From NCBI RefSeq assembly GCF_003594935.2, contig NZ_CP043342.1:2976001-3040000 (forward strand): DNA of 64,000 bases, in the 5' to 3' direction. Positions within the stretch are counted from its first letter, which is position 1. Each line of letters opens with the position of its first letter. Shown piece by piece: positions 48,674-60,588 of the stretch. Source of the stretch: Enterobacter huaxiensis (GTDB taxonomy: Bacteria > Pseudomonadota > Gammaproteobacteria > Enterobacterales > Enterobacteriaceae). The translations under genes and the position numbers were made by a program. Below the pieces are notes generated by a model that was not told where the DNA came from, did not search any database, and was given only the letters and a program-made list of their open reading frames with translations.

Positions 48674-49027
48674 ATGAACACTGGCGCATTTATTCATGAT
48701 TTACTCGACTGGATCGACAATAACCTGGATAGCCGTCTGGATATTGAGTCGGTTGCCAGGCGTTCCGGCTACTCAAAATGGCATCTCCAGCGTCTGTTTA
48801 AGGAACATACTGGCTATCCCCTCGCTGGGTACATTCGCGCGCAAAAGCTGCAAAAATCGGTTGAGCGCTTAACCCGCAGCGACGAGCCGATTTTGAACGT
48901 GGCGATCGCGCTGGGCTTTGACTCCCAGCAGTCCTTCAACCGCAGCTTTAAGCGTCAGTATGGTCAGGCGCCTGGGGCATGGCGGCGGAGCATGGGTGGC
49001 CCGGAAACGCAGCAGCTACGACAGTAA
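48674..49027 (+). CDS. rarA: AraC-family activator RarA
   Basis: A 117-residue single-domain AraC/XylS activator of the MarA/SoxS/RamA group. Two helix-turn-helix units are visible: LDIESVARRSGYSKWHLQRL and ILNVAIALGFDSQQSFNRSF. The opening MNTGAFIHDLLDWIDNNLD fits RarA rather than RamA or MarA. In Klebsiella it activates oqxAB and acrAB and reduces porin. It diverges from oqxA, as in the K. pneumoniae rarA-oqxABR locus. Confidence 0.9.
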   Translation: MNTGAFIHDLLDWIDNNLDSRLDIESVARRSGYSKWHLQRLFKEHTGYPLAGYIRAQKLQKSVERLTRSDEPILNVAIALGFDSQQSFNRSFKRQYGQAPGAWRRSMGGPETQQLRQ

Positions 49028-49322
49028 TGCATATGTTACTGCAACGTCGATCTGTAGCCGCAACACGGTGTATAAATACAGTTCAGCGAGGTGCACGATG
49101 GCTGTTGCAAAGCAGAATGCAGATGGATGAAACGCAGGCTGAATAACAGGACGCTCTCCTAACAGAGAACTGTATTAGCATAGCCGACTCTGCGCCCGTA
49201 AGCCTGCTTCATATCGCGCATTATGCTGCCTCCGCCGTTTCTCTGACGTTGCCGCTTGCAGCGGTAATTTTGTTCCTGGTGCGGTCCGCTTTGTGCCAGG
49301 AGCGGAATTTTTAAGACAGCAT
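49028..49322. other. Gap after rarA with TCCGCTT repeat, copy E
   Basis: No gene is seen. At 49275-49311 lies GCGGTCCGCTTTGTGCCAGG AGCGGAATTTTT, a repeat copy that ends 9 bases before the LysR stop and could also act as a terminator. Confidence 0.55.
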
Positions 49323-50225
49323 TCAATCTTTCAGCGAGCTCAATTCTTCAGAGAGCCACTGTCTTAAAATGCTTATTTTAAATGAATCCTGATCATCCGA
49401 ACGGTAGACCAAATCGTATCCCCGCTCAGCCTTAAGTTTGTACTGTGGAAAAGGAATAACCAGCCTTCCAGCAGCTACATCATCTGCAATCAGAACGCTG
49501 CGTCCCAGAGCAATACCTTCGCCACGTATAGCAGCCTCAATCGCCATGCTGCCAAGAGTCCATAAAGGTCCCTGCTGGCAGCGATAATTTTTCTCTCCGG
49601 CCATCTCAAACCATCTCTTCCAGTTCGCCAGCATTCTGTACTCATGAAGAAGAACGCAGTTTAAAAGTCCGTTAATCTCTGTCAGACCATTATGTTTCAA
49701 AAGAAAATCTGGGCTACAGACAGGGGTGACGGTTTCATCGAACATACGTTCAGACGAAAGATCTCGATAATTGCCAGCGCCGTAACGAATTGCAGCATCA
49801 ACCTGACCGTCATTAAGATCCACATTAGTGTCAGTAACATCCAGCTCAATATCAAATTCAGGATATTTCTGCCTGAACCGGCTGAGACGCGGTGCTAACC
49901 ACTTACTGGCAAATGAAACCGTTGTACTTATACGTAAACTCTTTATCAGGTTTCTTCCACGCAGACGCTCAGATTCGCGCATCAAATCACCCAAAAGACG
50001 GGTAACCACATGGTGAAACTCAACCCCATGCTCCGTCAGAATTATCTGCCGCGTCAGCCTGAAAAATAGCTTTAACCCCAGATGCTCTTCGAGCTTTCGG
50101 ATTTGCCGGCTTATCGCGCCATGCGTAACGTGCAACTCCGCTGCCGCCAGCGTCATGCTTGAGAGGCGGGCAGTGGCTTCAAAAGCGCGCAGAGTCTGCA
50201 ATGGGGGGAGGCGGTCGAATATCAT
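49323..50225 (-). CDS. LysR-family regulator (GcvA-like)
   Basis: A 300-residue regulator. It begins RLPPLQTLRAFEATARLSSM, with the HTH ELHVTHGAISRQIRKLEEHL, as in GcvA-type proteins. The effector domain has LDVTDTNVDLNDGQVDAAIR and GEGIALGRSVL. It diverges from a small GGCT-fold gene with 115 bases between starts. Target and effector unknown. It lies near the right edge of the insert between rutR and rutA. Confidence 0.88.
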   Translation of the reverse strand: MIFDRLPPLQTLRAFEATARLSSMTLAAAELHVTHGAISRQIRKLEEHLGLKLFFRLTRQIILTEHGVEFHHVVTRLLGDLMRESERLRGRNLIKSLRISTTVSFASKWLAPRLSRFRQKYPEFDIELDVTDTNVDLNDGQVDAAIRYGAGNYRDLSSERMFDETVTPVCSPDFLLKHNGLTEINGLLNCVLLHEYRMLANWKRWFEMAGEKNYRCQQGPLWTLGSMAIEAAIRGEGIALGRSVLIADDVAAGRLVIPFPQYKLKAERGYDLVYRSDDQDSFKISILRQWLSEELSSLKD

Positions 50226-50340
50226 ACGCGTGATAATAATTCACGCGTATTGTGAGAACAAATGATTTGTCAGGCCAGAGTCCGAAAATCAAAATTAACA
50301 TAAAGAGCATCACTACTTTCATAGGGATACTGGAGGAATA

Positions 50341-50670
50341 ATGGAAAGTTTGTTTGTTTACGGGACGCTCGGTCCTGGCCGGCCTAATGCTCATATTCTT
50401 GAAAATATCGGGGGAACCTGGCAGGAGGGCCACGTTGGGGGTTCTTTATTAGAGAAGGGCTGGGGTGCAGAGATGGGTTATCCGGGAATTGTGCTGGATG
50501 ACTCTGGTAACCGTGTACAGGGGTTTCTTTTCACGTCCGAGATTTTACACAATCACTGGCACATACTCGATGAGTTCGAAGGTTCTGAATATGAACGGGT
50601 TCCGGTAGAGGTAACCCTATTTACCGGTCAGACAGCGCAGTCATGTATCTACAGGTTAAAGCATAAATAA
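50341..50670 (+). CDS. Gamma-glutamylcyclotransferase-fold protein (YtfP/AIG2-like)
   Basis: A 109-residue protein with the GGCT signature LFVYGTLGPG (residues 4-13) and the late LDEFEGSEYERV with the presumed catalytic E80. Family members act on gamma-glutamyl amines or are uncharacterised. A TGGAGG site precedes the ATG. It diverges from the GcvA-like LysR gene, which may regulate it. Its reaction is not known. Confidence 0.83.
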   Translation: MESLFVYGTLGPGRPNAHILENIGGTWQEGHVGGSLLEKGWGAEMGYPGIVLDDSGNRVQGFLFTSEILHNHWHILDEFEGSEYERVPVEVTLFTGQTAQSCIYRLKHK

Positions 50671-50876
50671 TGTGGCCCCCGGCGGGCGGATTACACAATG
50701 GCCATCAGTGCATATTAAATAAATCGGCTACAGCCAGGGTTTATTTCAGGATCGATGCTAATCCTGAGCGGTATAAGTATTGTTGGCGGCTGGTCCTGGT
50801 TCAGGTCGAGATATTTAACTGGGTCAGTTAACAAATAAACATGACTGTCGCCTGTTACAGGTAATATGACGATGTC

Positions 50877-50904
50877 AGCGATCCCGGTCAGCACCGGGAT
50901 CGCT
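50877..50904. other. Perfect 12-bp hairpin upstream of rutA
   Basis: AGCGATCCCGGT, loop CAGC, ACCGGGATCGCT. No T run follows. It may be a leftover terminator or an insertion scar. Confidence 0.55.
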
Positions 50905-50969
50905 GCGGCATTACCTCACCGCCCCTGCACCGCCATCGCGCACCGTTGCCTGCTTTGTGTGCATTTCTT

Positions 50970-50985
50970 TTGACCATTTAGTCCA
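50970..50985 (+). promoter_or_regulatory. RutR-type operator
   Basis: TTGACCATTTAGTCCA fits the RutR pattern TTGACCANNTGGTCAA with two mismatches in the right arm, about 80 bases before the sigma-54 element. Confidence 0.65.
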
Positions 50986-51049
50986 CTTTGTTTACACCCA
51001 ATTCATCAACCCCTCATTAACACGTTAATAACAAAGCAATTTTAAAAAC

Positions 51050-51065
51050 TGGCATCCCCTTTGCA
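51050..51065 (+). promoter_or_regulatory. Sigma-54 promoter of rutABCDEFG
   Basis: TGGCATCCCCTTTGCA matches TGGCACGN4TTGCA with GG and GC dinucleotides at the correct spacing. rut is an NtrC/sigma-54 operon in E. coli. An expected start would be about 51077. Confidence 0.8.
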
Positions 51066-51152
51066 AATCCCTTTTCACGAGGCTGAACAGGATATGCAGG
51101 ATGCAGCGCCACGTCTGACTTTCACCCACACAGAGATGAAGAGAGGTTCGTG

Positions 51153-52933
<1,781 letters not shown>

Positions 52934-52944
52934 GGAGAGCCGCT

Positions 52945-53331
52945 ATGCCGAAATCCGTGATTATTCCGCCGGGCACCAGTACCCCGATTGCCCCGTTTGT
53001 GCCCGGTACGCTTGCCGACGGCGTGGTGTATGTCTCCGGCACGCTGCCGTTTGATAAAGACAACAACGTGGTGTTTATCAACGACCCAAAGGCGCAAACC
53101 CGCCACGTGCTGGAGACGATCAAAACCGTGATCGAAACCGCGGGTGGCACGATGGAGGACGTGACCTTCAACAGCATCTTTATCACCGACTGGAAAAACT
53201 ACGCCGCGATTAACGAGATCTACGCCGAGTTTTTCCCCGGCGATAAGCCCGCGCGGTTCTGCATTCAGTGCGGGCTGGTGAAGCCCGAGGCGCTGGTCGA
53301 GATCGCCACCGTTGCGCACATCGCGAAGTGA
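52945..53331 (+). CDS. rutC: 3-aminoacrylate deaminase RutC
   Basis: RidA/YjgF-family protein of 128 residues that speeds deamination of aminoacrylate. Family features: [13 protein letters not shown] and the C-terminal arginine site in [19 protein letters not shown]. Same length as E. coli. GGAG precedes the start. Confidence 0.96.
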   Translation: MPKSVIIPPGTSTPIAPFVPGTLADGVVYVSGTLPFDKDNNVVFINDPKAQTRHVLETIKTVIETAGGTMEDVTFNSIFITDWKNYAAINEIYAEFFPGDKPARFCIQCGLVKPEALVEIATVAHIAK

Positions 53332-53338
53332 GGCTGCC

Positions 53339-54139
53339 ATGAAGCTTTCCGTCTCACCGCCGCCGTACGAGGGCGCGCCCGTCGTGGTGCTGATTGCCGG
53401 GCTCGGGGGAGCGGGCAGCTACTGGCTGCCACAGCTGGCCGTACTTGAGCAGGAGTACCAGGTGGTGTGCTATGACCAGCGGGGAACAGGAAATAACCCC
53501 GATGCGCTGCCGGAAGCGTACAGCCTGGCGCATATGGCCGACGAGCTGTCGCAGGCGCTGGCCGCCGCCGGGATCGCCCGCTACTGCGTGGTCGGCCACG
53601 CGCTGGGGGCGCTCATTGGCCTGCAGCTGGCGATCGACAAACCCGACGCGGTTTCTGCGCTGGTGTGCATTAACGGCTGGCTCACCCTGAATGCCCATAC
53701 CCGCCGCTGCTTTGACGTTCGCGAACGTCTGCTACATGCAGGCGGCGCGCAGGCCTGGGTCGAGGCGCAGCCGCTGTTTCTCTACCCGGCAGACTGGATG
53801 GCCGCCCGCGCGCCGCGCATGGAGGCCGAAGAGGCGCTGGCACTCGCGCATTTTCAGGGCAAAACCACGCTGCTGCGCAGGCTGGCCGCGCTGAAGAAAG
53901 CCGACTTCAGACGCCTTGCCGCGCGCATCCGCTGCCCGGTGCAGACAATCTGTTCCGCCGACGATCTGCTTGTCCCTGCCGTCTGTTCCACCGAGCTGCA
54001 GGCGGCGATCCCGCACAGCCAGAACGTCGTGATGCGCCAGGGCGGGCATGCCTGCAACGTCACCGAGCCGGACACCTTTAACACCCTGCTGCTGAACGGG
54101 CTTGCCGGCCTGCTGCACAGCCCCGAACCCGTTTTATAA
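53339..54139 (+). CDS. rutD: Putative carbamate hydrolase RutD
   Basis: Alpha/beta-hydrolase of 266 residues, the E. coli length. The oxyanion and nucleophile region reads [15 protein letters not shown], with the usual Ser replaced by Ala in GHALG, as in E. coli RutD. A late acidic/His pair (SADDLL; QGGHACN) is visible. The ATG at 53339 follows GAGG 6 bases upstream; the frame to 53312 overlaps rutC. Confidence 0.95.
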   Translation: MKLSVSPPPYEGAPVVVLIAGLGGAGSYWLPQLAVLEQEYQVVCYDQRGTGNNPDALPEAYSLAHMADELSQALAAAGIARYCVVGHALGALIGLQLAIDKPDAVSALVCINGWLTLNAHTRRCFDVRERLLHAGGAQAWVEAQPLFLYPADWMAARAPRMEAEEALALAHFQGKTTLLRRLAALKKADFRRLAARIRCPVQTICSADDLLVPAVCSTELQAAIPHSQNVVMRQGGHACNVTEPDTFNTLLLNGLAGLLHSPEPVL

Positions 54140-54148
54140 GGAGCTTTA

Positions 54149-54739
54149 ATGAGCGAAGCCATTACGCCCGCCGCGCTGGAAACGCTGTTCACCGGCGCCC
54201 GCACCCACAACGGCTGGCAGGATATTCCTGTCAGCGACGAAACGCTGCACGAGATCTACGACCTGATGAAATGGGGCCCAACGTCCGCCAACTGCTCCCC
54301 GGCGCGCATTGTGTTTGTGCGAAGCGCGGAGGGAAAAGAGAAGCTGCGCCCGTCGCTCTCCAGCGGCAACCTGGCGAAAACGCTCACCGCACCGGTCACG
54401 GCAATTGTCGCCTGGGACGGTGAATTCTACGAGCGCCTGCCCGAGCTGTTCCCGCACGGCGATGCAAAGAGCTGGTTCACCTCCAGCCCGGCGCATGCGG
54501 AAGAGACCGCCTTTCGTAACAGCTCGATGCAGGCCGCGTACCTGATTTTCGCCTGTCGCGCCCTGGGGCTGGATACCGGCCCGATGTCCGGCTTTGACCG
54601 GCAAAAAGTCGACGAGGCGTTTTTCACCGGCACAACGCTTAAAAGCAACCTGCTGATCAATATCGGCTACGGCGATACCAGCAAACTTTACGGGCGCCTG
54701 CCGCGTCTGACCTTCGACGATGCCTGCGGGCTGGCGTAA
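54149..54739 (+). CDS. rutE: Nitroreductase-family malonic semialdehyde reductase RutE
   Basis: FMN-type NADPH reductase of 196 residues (the same length as E. coli) that detoxifies malonic semialdehyde to 3-hydroxypropionate together with YdfG. Visible blocks: [28 protein letters not shown] and [26 protein letters not shown] precedes the ATG. Confidence 0.96.
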   Translation: MSEAITPAALETLFTGARTHNGWQDIPVSDETLHEIYDLMKWGPTSANCSPARIVFVRSAEGKEKLRPSLSSGNLAKTLTAPVTAIVAWDGEFYERLPELFPHGDAKSWFTSSPAHAEETAFRNSSMQAAYLIFACRALGLDTGPMSGFDRQKVDEAFFTGTTLKSNLLINIGYGDTSKLYGRLPRLTFDDACGLA

Positions 54740-54748
54740 GGAGCCACC

Positions 54749-55243
54749 ATGACGACACCGGATAAACACACCTTTCGCGACGCCATGGCCTGCGTCGGCG
54801 CGGCGGTCAATATCATCACCACCGACGGCCCGGCCGGGATGGCAGGGTTTACCGCCAGCGCGGTCTGCAGCGTCACCGACTCACCGCCCACCCTGCTGGT
54901 GTGCCTGAACCGCGGGGCGTCGGTCTGGCCGACGTTCGATGAAAACCGCACGCTGTGCGTGAATACCCTGAGCGCCGGACAGGAGCCTTTATCAAACCTG
55001 TTTGGCGGGAAAACGCCGATGGAGGAACGCTTTGCCGCCGCCCGCTGGCGGACGGGCGATACGGGCTGCCCGCGGCTGGAGGAGGCGCTGGCGTCGTTCG
55101 ACTGCCGCATCAGCCAGGTCGTCAGCGTCGGTACCCACGACATTCTGTTTTGCGACATTGTTTCGATTATCCGCCACCCCGCGCCGCAAGGGCTGGTGTG
55201 GTTTGACCGCGGCTACCACGCGCTTATGCGACCCGCCTGTTAA
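54749..55243 (+). CDS. rutF: Flavin reductase RutF
   Basis: FMN reductase of the HpaC/DIM6 family, 164 residues, that supplies reduced FMN to RutA. It has the flavin-reductase block [20 protein letters not shown] and FDRGYHAL near the end. AAGGAG precedes the ATG, 9 bases after rutE. Confidence 0.96.
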   Translation: MTTPDKHTFRDAMACVGAAVNIITTDGPAGMAGFTASAVCSVTDSPPTLLVCLNRGASVWPTFDENRTLCVNTLSAGQEPLSNLFGGKTPMEERFAAARWRTGDTGCPRLEEALASFDCRISQVVSVGTHDILFCDIVSIIRHPAPQGLVWFDRGYHALMRPAC

Positions 55244-55264
55244 CCCGCCTTAAGGAGACAGACC

Positions 55265-56581
55265 ATGTTCGGATTTCCCCACTGGCAGTTGAAATCGACC
55301 TCCACAGACGCAGGCGTGGTCGCGCCGGATGAACGCCTCCCGCTCGGGCAGACGATGGTGATGGGCGTCCAGCACGCGGTCGCCATGTTTGGCGCCACGG
55401 TGCTGATGCCGATGCTGATGGGGCTCGACCCCAACCTCTCTATTTTGATGTCGGGTATCGGCACCCTGCTGTTCTTTTTTGTGACCGGCGGGCGCGTGCC
55501 CAGCTATCTCGGCTCCAGCGCCGCCTTTGTAGGCGTGGTGATCGCGACAACCGGATTTAACGGTCAGGGGATCAACCCCAACCTGAGCGTGGCTCTCGGC
55601 GGGATTATCGCCTGCGGTCTGGTGTACACCCTGATTGGTCTGGTGGTGATGAAAATCGGGACCCGCTGGATAGAGCGGATGATGCCGCCCGTCGTAACCG
55701 GAGCGGTGGTGATGGCGATTGGCCTGAACCTTGCGCCGATTGCCGTTCGAAGCGTCTCCGGCTCGCCGTTTGACAGCTGGATGGCGGTGATCACGGTGCT
55801 CTGCATTGGCGTGGTGGCGGTCTTTACGCGCGGCATGATCCAGCGGCTGCTGATCCTGGTCGGTTTGATAGTGGCCTGCCTGGTCTACGCCCTGCTGGCC
55901 AACGTTTTTGGCCTGGGCAAACCGGTTGATTTTACCCTGCTGCATCAGGCCGCCTGGTTCGGACTGCCGCAGGTGACCTCCCCCACGTTTAGCGGGCAGG
56001 CGATGATGCTCATTGCGCCGGTGGCGGTGATTCTGGTGGCGGAAAACCTGGGCCACCTGAAGGCGGTCGCGGGCATGACCGGGCGCAATATGGACCCGTA
56101 CATGGGGCGCGCGTTCGTGGGTGACGGCCTGGCGACCATGCTCTCCGGCTCCGTGGGCGGCAGCGGCGTGACAACCTATGCCGAAAACATCGGCGTGATG
56201 GCGGTGACTAAAGTCTACTCCACGCTGGTCTTCGTCGCAGCGGCGGTGATGGCGATGCTGCTTGGGTTCTCGCCGAAATTTGGCGCGCTGATCCACACCA
56301 TTCCGTCACCGGTCATCGGCGGGGCATCCATTGTGGTGTTTGGGCTGATTGCCGTCGCCGGGGCGCGTATCTGGGTGCAGCATCACGTTGACCTCAGCCA
56401 GAACGGCAACCTGATTATGGTGGCCGTGACGCTGGTGCTGGGCGCGGGGGATTTTGCCCTGACGCTGGGCGGGTTTACGATTGGCGGGATTGGCACGGCG
56501 ACCTTCGGTGCCATACTGCTCAACGCCCTGCTAAGCCGCCGGAAAGGGGATGAAGCGCAAGCGGAAGCCATCACCCCCTGA
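55265..56581 (+). CDS. rutG: Uracil/pyrimidine permease RutG (NCS2)
   Basis: Inner-membrane NCS2 (UraA-like) permease with about 14 helices, 438 residues (E. coli 442). Motifs include QHAVAMFGATVLMP, PSYLGSSAAF and VILVAENLGHLKAV, with the substrate Glu in AENLGH. Last gene of the operon, followed by REP elements. Confidence 0.96.
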   Translation: MFGFPHWQLKSTSTDAGVVAPDERLPLGQTMVMGVQHAVAMFGATVLMPMLMGLDPNLSILMSGIGTLLFFFVTGGRVPSYLGSSAAFVGVVIATTGFNGQGINPNLSVALGGIIACGLVYTLIGLVVMKIGTRWIERMMPPVVTGAVVMAIGLNLAPIAVRSVSGSPFDSWMAVITVLCIGVVAVFTRGMIQRLLILVGLIVACLVYALLANVFGLGKPVDFTLLHQAAWFGLPQVTSPTFSGQAMMLIAPVAVILVAENLGHLKAVAGMTGRNMDPYMGRAFVGDGLATMLSGSVGGSGVTTYAENIGVMAVTKVYSTLVFVAAAVMAMLLGFSPKFGALIHTIPSPVIGGASIVVFGLIAVAGARIWVQHHVDLSQNGNLIMVAVTLVLGAGDFALTLGGFTIGGIGTATFGAILLNALLSRRKGDEAQAEAITP

Positions 56582-56590
56582 ACCTGAAAT

Positions 56591-56662
56591 AGCCGGGTGA
56601 CGCTACGCTTACCCGGCCTACATGCCAATTGTAGGCCCGTGCAAGCGAAGCGCCGCCGGGCA
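56591..56662. repeat. Paired REP elements (BIME) after rutG
   Basis: 56591-56621 (AGCCGGGTGACGCTACGC, TTACCCGGCCTAC) and the inverse 56631-56662 (GTAGGCCCGTGCAAGCGAAG CGCCGCCGGGCA), 9 bases apart, the same layout as after putA. Confidence 0.8.
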
Positions 56663-56683
56663 AAACGGGCAGCCTGCGCGTTG

Positions 56684-57604
56684 TTAGCTATCTGCCCCTT
56701 GTTCAGTGCCCATCCCGGCAATCGACTTACGTCGTTTTTTTAACTTTAACTCACTCACCAGCACCCCGGCGACAATAAACGCCGCGCCCAGCAGGGCCAG
56801 CAGCGGCAAACGTTCCCCGGCGAGCCGCCCGAAAATCCCCGCCCAGACCGGTTCGCCGGTGTAGATAACCGTCGCCCGGGTTGGCGACACGCTGCGCTGC
56901 GCCCAGTTCATGGTGATCTGAATAATGGCGCTGAAAATCCCCAGCCCAAGCGCGACCACCACCAGCCCGGTGGACATGGGCGGCACAGATTCTCCGGCCG
57001 GAATCATCGTCGCAAAGGCCACCAGCGAGGCCGTCGCCAGCTGCACGACCGTGACGCGCTTGACGTCCACCTTCCCCGCCCAGGCGCTAATCAGAATAAT
57101 TTCAGCCGCAATGGCGATGGCCCCCACCAGGGTGATTATCTCACCCGGTCCCAGCGCCAGCAGGTTATTTTCCGGCCCGGCCAGCAGGATCAGGCCAATA
57201 AAGGCCAGCACAATGCCGATGCAGGACATCAGACCGGGCATCCTTCCCAGACACAGCCACTGCAAAAGCGGCACCAGCGGCACGTACATGGCGGTAATAA
57301 ACGCGGATTTACTGCTGGGGATAGTTTGTAAGCCCCACGTCTGCAGGCTGTAGCCCATCGCAATAGCAACGCCAATCGCTACCCCAGCCTTCAGCTCTTT
57401 GAGCGTTAACCCGCGCAGGGTTTTCAGGGAGATGAGCGCGACGGCAATCGCCGCCGTCGCGAAGCGCAGGCCGACAAAGAAGAAAGGATCGCTCAGGGTG
57501 ACCGCATACTGGACGGCAAGAAAGGTCCCACCCCAGAACATGGTGATCAGAATGAGGATCGCTTCCTGCGGTTTGACGGAGAATTTAAAACGGGAGAGAG
57601 ACAT
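56684..57604 (-). CDS. EamA/DMT-family exporter
   Basis: A 306-residue drug/metabolite transporter with ten helices in two EamA repeats (about 15-140 and 155-290). Typical segments are MFWGGTFLAVQYAVTLSDPF, SSKSAFITAMYVPLVPLLQW and YTGEPVWAGIFGRLAGERLP. The substrate is unknown; amino acids and metabolites are usual for the family. It converges with rutG. It is not at the equivalent position in E. coli K-12. Confidence 0.85.
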   Translation of the reverse strand: MSLSRFKFSVKPQEAILILITMFWGGTFLAVQYAVTLSDPFFFVGLRFATAAIAVALISLKTLRGLTLKELKAGVAIGVAIAMGYSLQTWGLQTIPSSKSAFITAMYVPLVPLLQWLCLGRMPGLMSCIGIVLAFIGLILLAGPENNLLALGPGEIITLVGAIAIAAEIILISAWAGKVDVKRVTVVQLATASLVAFATMIPAGESVPPMSTGLVVVALGLGIFSAIIQITMNWAQRSVSPTRATVIYTGEPVWAGIFGRLAGERLPLLALLGAAFIVAGVLVSELKLKKRRKSIAGMGTEQGADS

Positions 57605-57681
57605 GAGACACCAGCACCAGGTAACAATCCGCTAGTGTGCGATGCCTTTGGTTACAGTTCAATGTTGCACAAATAAAAAAA

Positions 57682-57700
57682 CCGCCGGGAAACCCGGCGG
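57682..57700 (-). terminator. Terminator after ymdF
   Basis: CCGCCGGG, loop of 3, CCCGGCGG; in the minus strand it is followed by TTTTTTTATTTG. Confidence 0.9.
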
Positions 57701-57750
57701 CAGGGGATGATTTCAACCCTCACGCTGAAATCAGGTACTACAACCCGGCG

Positions 57751-57924
57751 CTAGGACTTATTGCTGCCATGGCTGTTTTTACCCCCTTTTTTACCAGCCT
57801 CTGATGCGCGCTGAGGGTCATTTTTAAAGTTCCCCCCGCTAGACTGGCCACCTTTACGACCTGCTTCTGATGCTCTTTCACGGTCTTCAGCGAAATTACC
57901 TGAACCACCACGATGGTTTGCCAT
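57751..57924 (-). CDS. ymdF: KGG-repeat stress protein YmdF
   Basis: A 57-residue protein that is very hydrophilic and Gly/Lys-rich, with two copies of the stress-induced KGG motif: ERASEAGRKGGQ and QRASEAGKKGGK. It opens MANHRGGSGNFAEDRERASE, almost identical to E. coli YmdF. GGAGG lies 6 bases before the ATG. Family members (YciG, con-10) accumulate in stationary phase under RpoS. Position between rutG and wrbA agrees with E. coli. Confidence 0.94.
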   Translation of the reverse strand: MANHRGGSGNFAEDRERASEAGRKGGQSSGGNFKNDPQRASEAGKKGGKNSHGSNKS

Positions 57925-58911
<987 letters not shown>

Positions 58912-58931
58912 CCCCCAACAGGAGGACAACT

Positions 58932-59159
58932 ATGCCAACTCAAGAATCCAAAGCTCACCGCGTGGGCGAATGGGCAAGTTTACGCAATACCTCGCCGGAA
59001 ATTGCCGAGGCTATCTTTGAAGTCGCGAAATATGACGAAAAGCTGGCAGAGCAGATTTGGGAAGAAGGCAGCGATGAGGTGCTGATCCGCGCCTTTGAAA
59101 AAACGGATAAAGACTCGCTCTTCTGGGGTGAGCAAACCATCGAACGTAAAAACGTCTAA
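58932..59159 (+). CDS. yccJ: Small protein YccJ
   Basis: A 75-residue acidic protein of unknown function, [20 protein letters not shown] and so on, matching E. coli YccJ in length and place. AGGAGG precedes the ATG. Co-transcribed with wrbA. It converges with agp. Confidence 0.94.
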   Translation: MPTQESKAHRVGEWASLRNTSPEIAEAIFEVAKYDEKLAEQIWEEGSDEVLIRAFEKTDKDSLFWGEQTIERKNV

Positions 59160-59192
59160 ACGTTGCCCCCCGCCGAAGCGGGGGGTACTTTT

Positions 59193-60434
59193 CTACTTCG
59201 CCGCGTCGTTCATTACCGCATTGAATTTATCGATTGGGCAGAAGCCGTTAGCATCAATCGGACATCCCTTCAGCTCCAGCGTCACGCGCTGTGCCGGAGA
59301 AGCCAGCGACAGCACGCTGGCGTTACGCAGCTGCTCCGAGCTCTGGTAAACGTATTCAATCTTCATCAGCTCGCGGCTGGCGTTTTTATCATGCCAGCGC
59401 TGGAAGACGATCTTGCCGCCAATCGGGGTGCGCTCCTGCTGGTCATGCAGCTGGTAAGGTTTGAAATCGAGCGCGGTGAGCAGCGAGGCGATGTTAGAGT
59501 CATGCCCGGCCAGCAGCGTGATTTTTGGCGCTTTCGCCTGCTCGGTCACCAGCGCTTTGTCGATATACTTCACCAGCGGTTTGGCGACGTTTTGCGCCAC
59601 GTCGGTGGAGGTGAACAGCGAGTCCTGATAGCCGTTTTTCAGCTTCGACAGCACGCGCCACTGCTGATCGGTTTTGATTTCACCCCAGGCCACCTGGTCC
59701 GCCGGGAAGCCTTCGTAATACTGCAGGGTAAAGGCATCCACCAGCGAGTTACCCACCTTCAGCGGCCCGGATACGCCAGGCTCTTTTTCATAGTCAGCGC
59801 TGAAGGTGTCTTTCGCCTCCGTCAGGGAGCAGACTTTTTTCTCCTTACATGACGGGGACTCGGCGTAATTCGTCAGCTGTTCCAGCAGCCTGTAGCTCTC
59901 GTCCAGCTGCATTTTCTGCCGTTCTGCCTCCATCGCCTTCAGCGCTTTATCGCGGAATTCCGGCGAATTGTCGGTGATCACCGGGTTGAAGGTGGGGTCC
60001 ATGGTGCCCATTTTTTCCTGGTGATGGACGGGAATATCGCACCCCGGGAACGCGCCGGTGATAAAGAACTGCGCGGTGGCGACGGTACGCTGCAGGCTAT
60101 TGGCGTAGGCGTAGACGCTGTCCGCTGGCGGGCATTCGCCGGTGGTCACCATTCCCTGCTGCGCCAGCCACTCGCGCATATAGTGGCCCATATAGACCTC
60201 CAGCACGCCGCCTTTGGTCGTGAGCTGACCACCCGGCACCTCCCACTCCGGCCACTGCTTCGGCGTGGACTGCTCCAGCACGCTGCCGTTGTTGGCGAGC
60301 GGCGCGCGCAGGTTATGTCGGCTCATGATCAAGACCTGTTCCAGCTGATACCCGTCCGGGGTATCCTGCGCCTGTGCGCCAAACGTCAGTGAAAGGCTGC
60401 CGGCCACTGCAACAGCAAGTAGTGCTTTTCTCAT
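59193..60434 (-). CDS. agp: Periplasmic glucose-1-phosphatase Agp
   Basis: Histidine acid phosphatase that frees glucose from glucose-1-phosphate; it also has phytase activity in some enteric species. Signal peptide [20 protein letters not shown] with cut after QA. The catalytic RHNLRAP is at 39-45 and the late HD motif reads [11 protein letters not shown]. The ATG at 60434 gives 413 residues, the E. coli length; the frame to 60506 is not supported. Confidence 0.95.
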   Translation of the reverse strand: MRKALLAVAVAGSLSLTFGAQAQDTPDGYQLEQVLIMSRHNLRAPLANNGSVLEQSTPKQWPEWEVPGGQLTTKGGVLEVYMGHYMREWLAQQGMVTTGECPPADSVYAYANSLQRTVATAQFFITGAFPGCDIPVHHQEKMGTMDPTFNPVITDNSPEFRDKALKAMEAERQKMQLDESYRLLEQLTNYAESPSCKEKKVCSLTEAKDTFSADYEKEPGVSGPLKVGNSLVDAFTLQYYEGFPADQVAWGEIKTDQQWRVLSKLKNGYQDSLFTSTDVAQNVAKPLVKYIDKALVTEQAKAPKITLLAGHDSNIASLLTALDFKPYQLHDQQERTPIGGKIVFQRWHDKNASRELMKIEYVYQSSEQLRNASVLSLASPAQRVTLELKGCPIDANGFCPIDKFNAVMNDAAK

Positions 60435-60588
60435 CCCTTTATCCTCATGCGTTTTTTTGATGTCGCAATGAGTGTGACAGATTCGTGACAGTTTTCCGGG
60501 AAGCATTTCTCAAACTGATGATTAACTCGCTTACGGATGGCGTAAAACAGTTTTATAATTAAACCATACCCCCGCCGGAGACCGTATT

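Larger units (their letters stand above)
50671..51152. promoter_or_regulatory. Region upstream of rutA
   Basis: A 482-bp gap without a gene. It holds a 12-bp perfect hairpin (50877-50904), a RutR-like site (50970-50985) and a sigma-54-type promoter (51050-51065). Confidence 0.7.

Noticed and set aside
50920..50960. NtrC enhancer upstream of rutA
   Set aside because: TGCACC and GCGCAC around 50930-50950 only loosely fit the dyad; not strong enough to list, although NtrC control is expected from the sigma-54 promoter.
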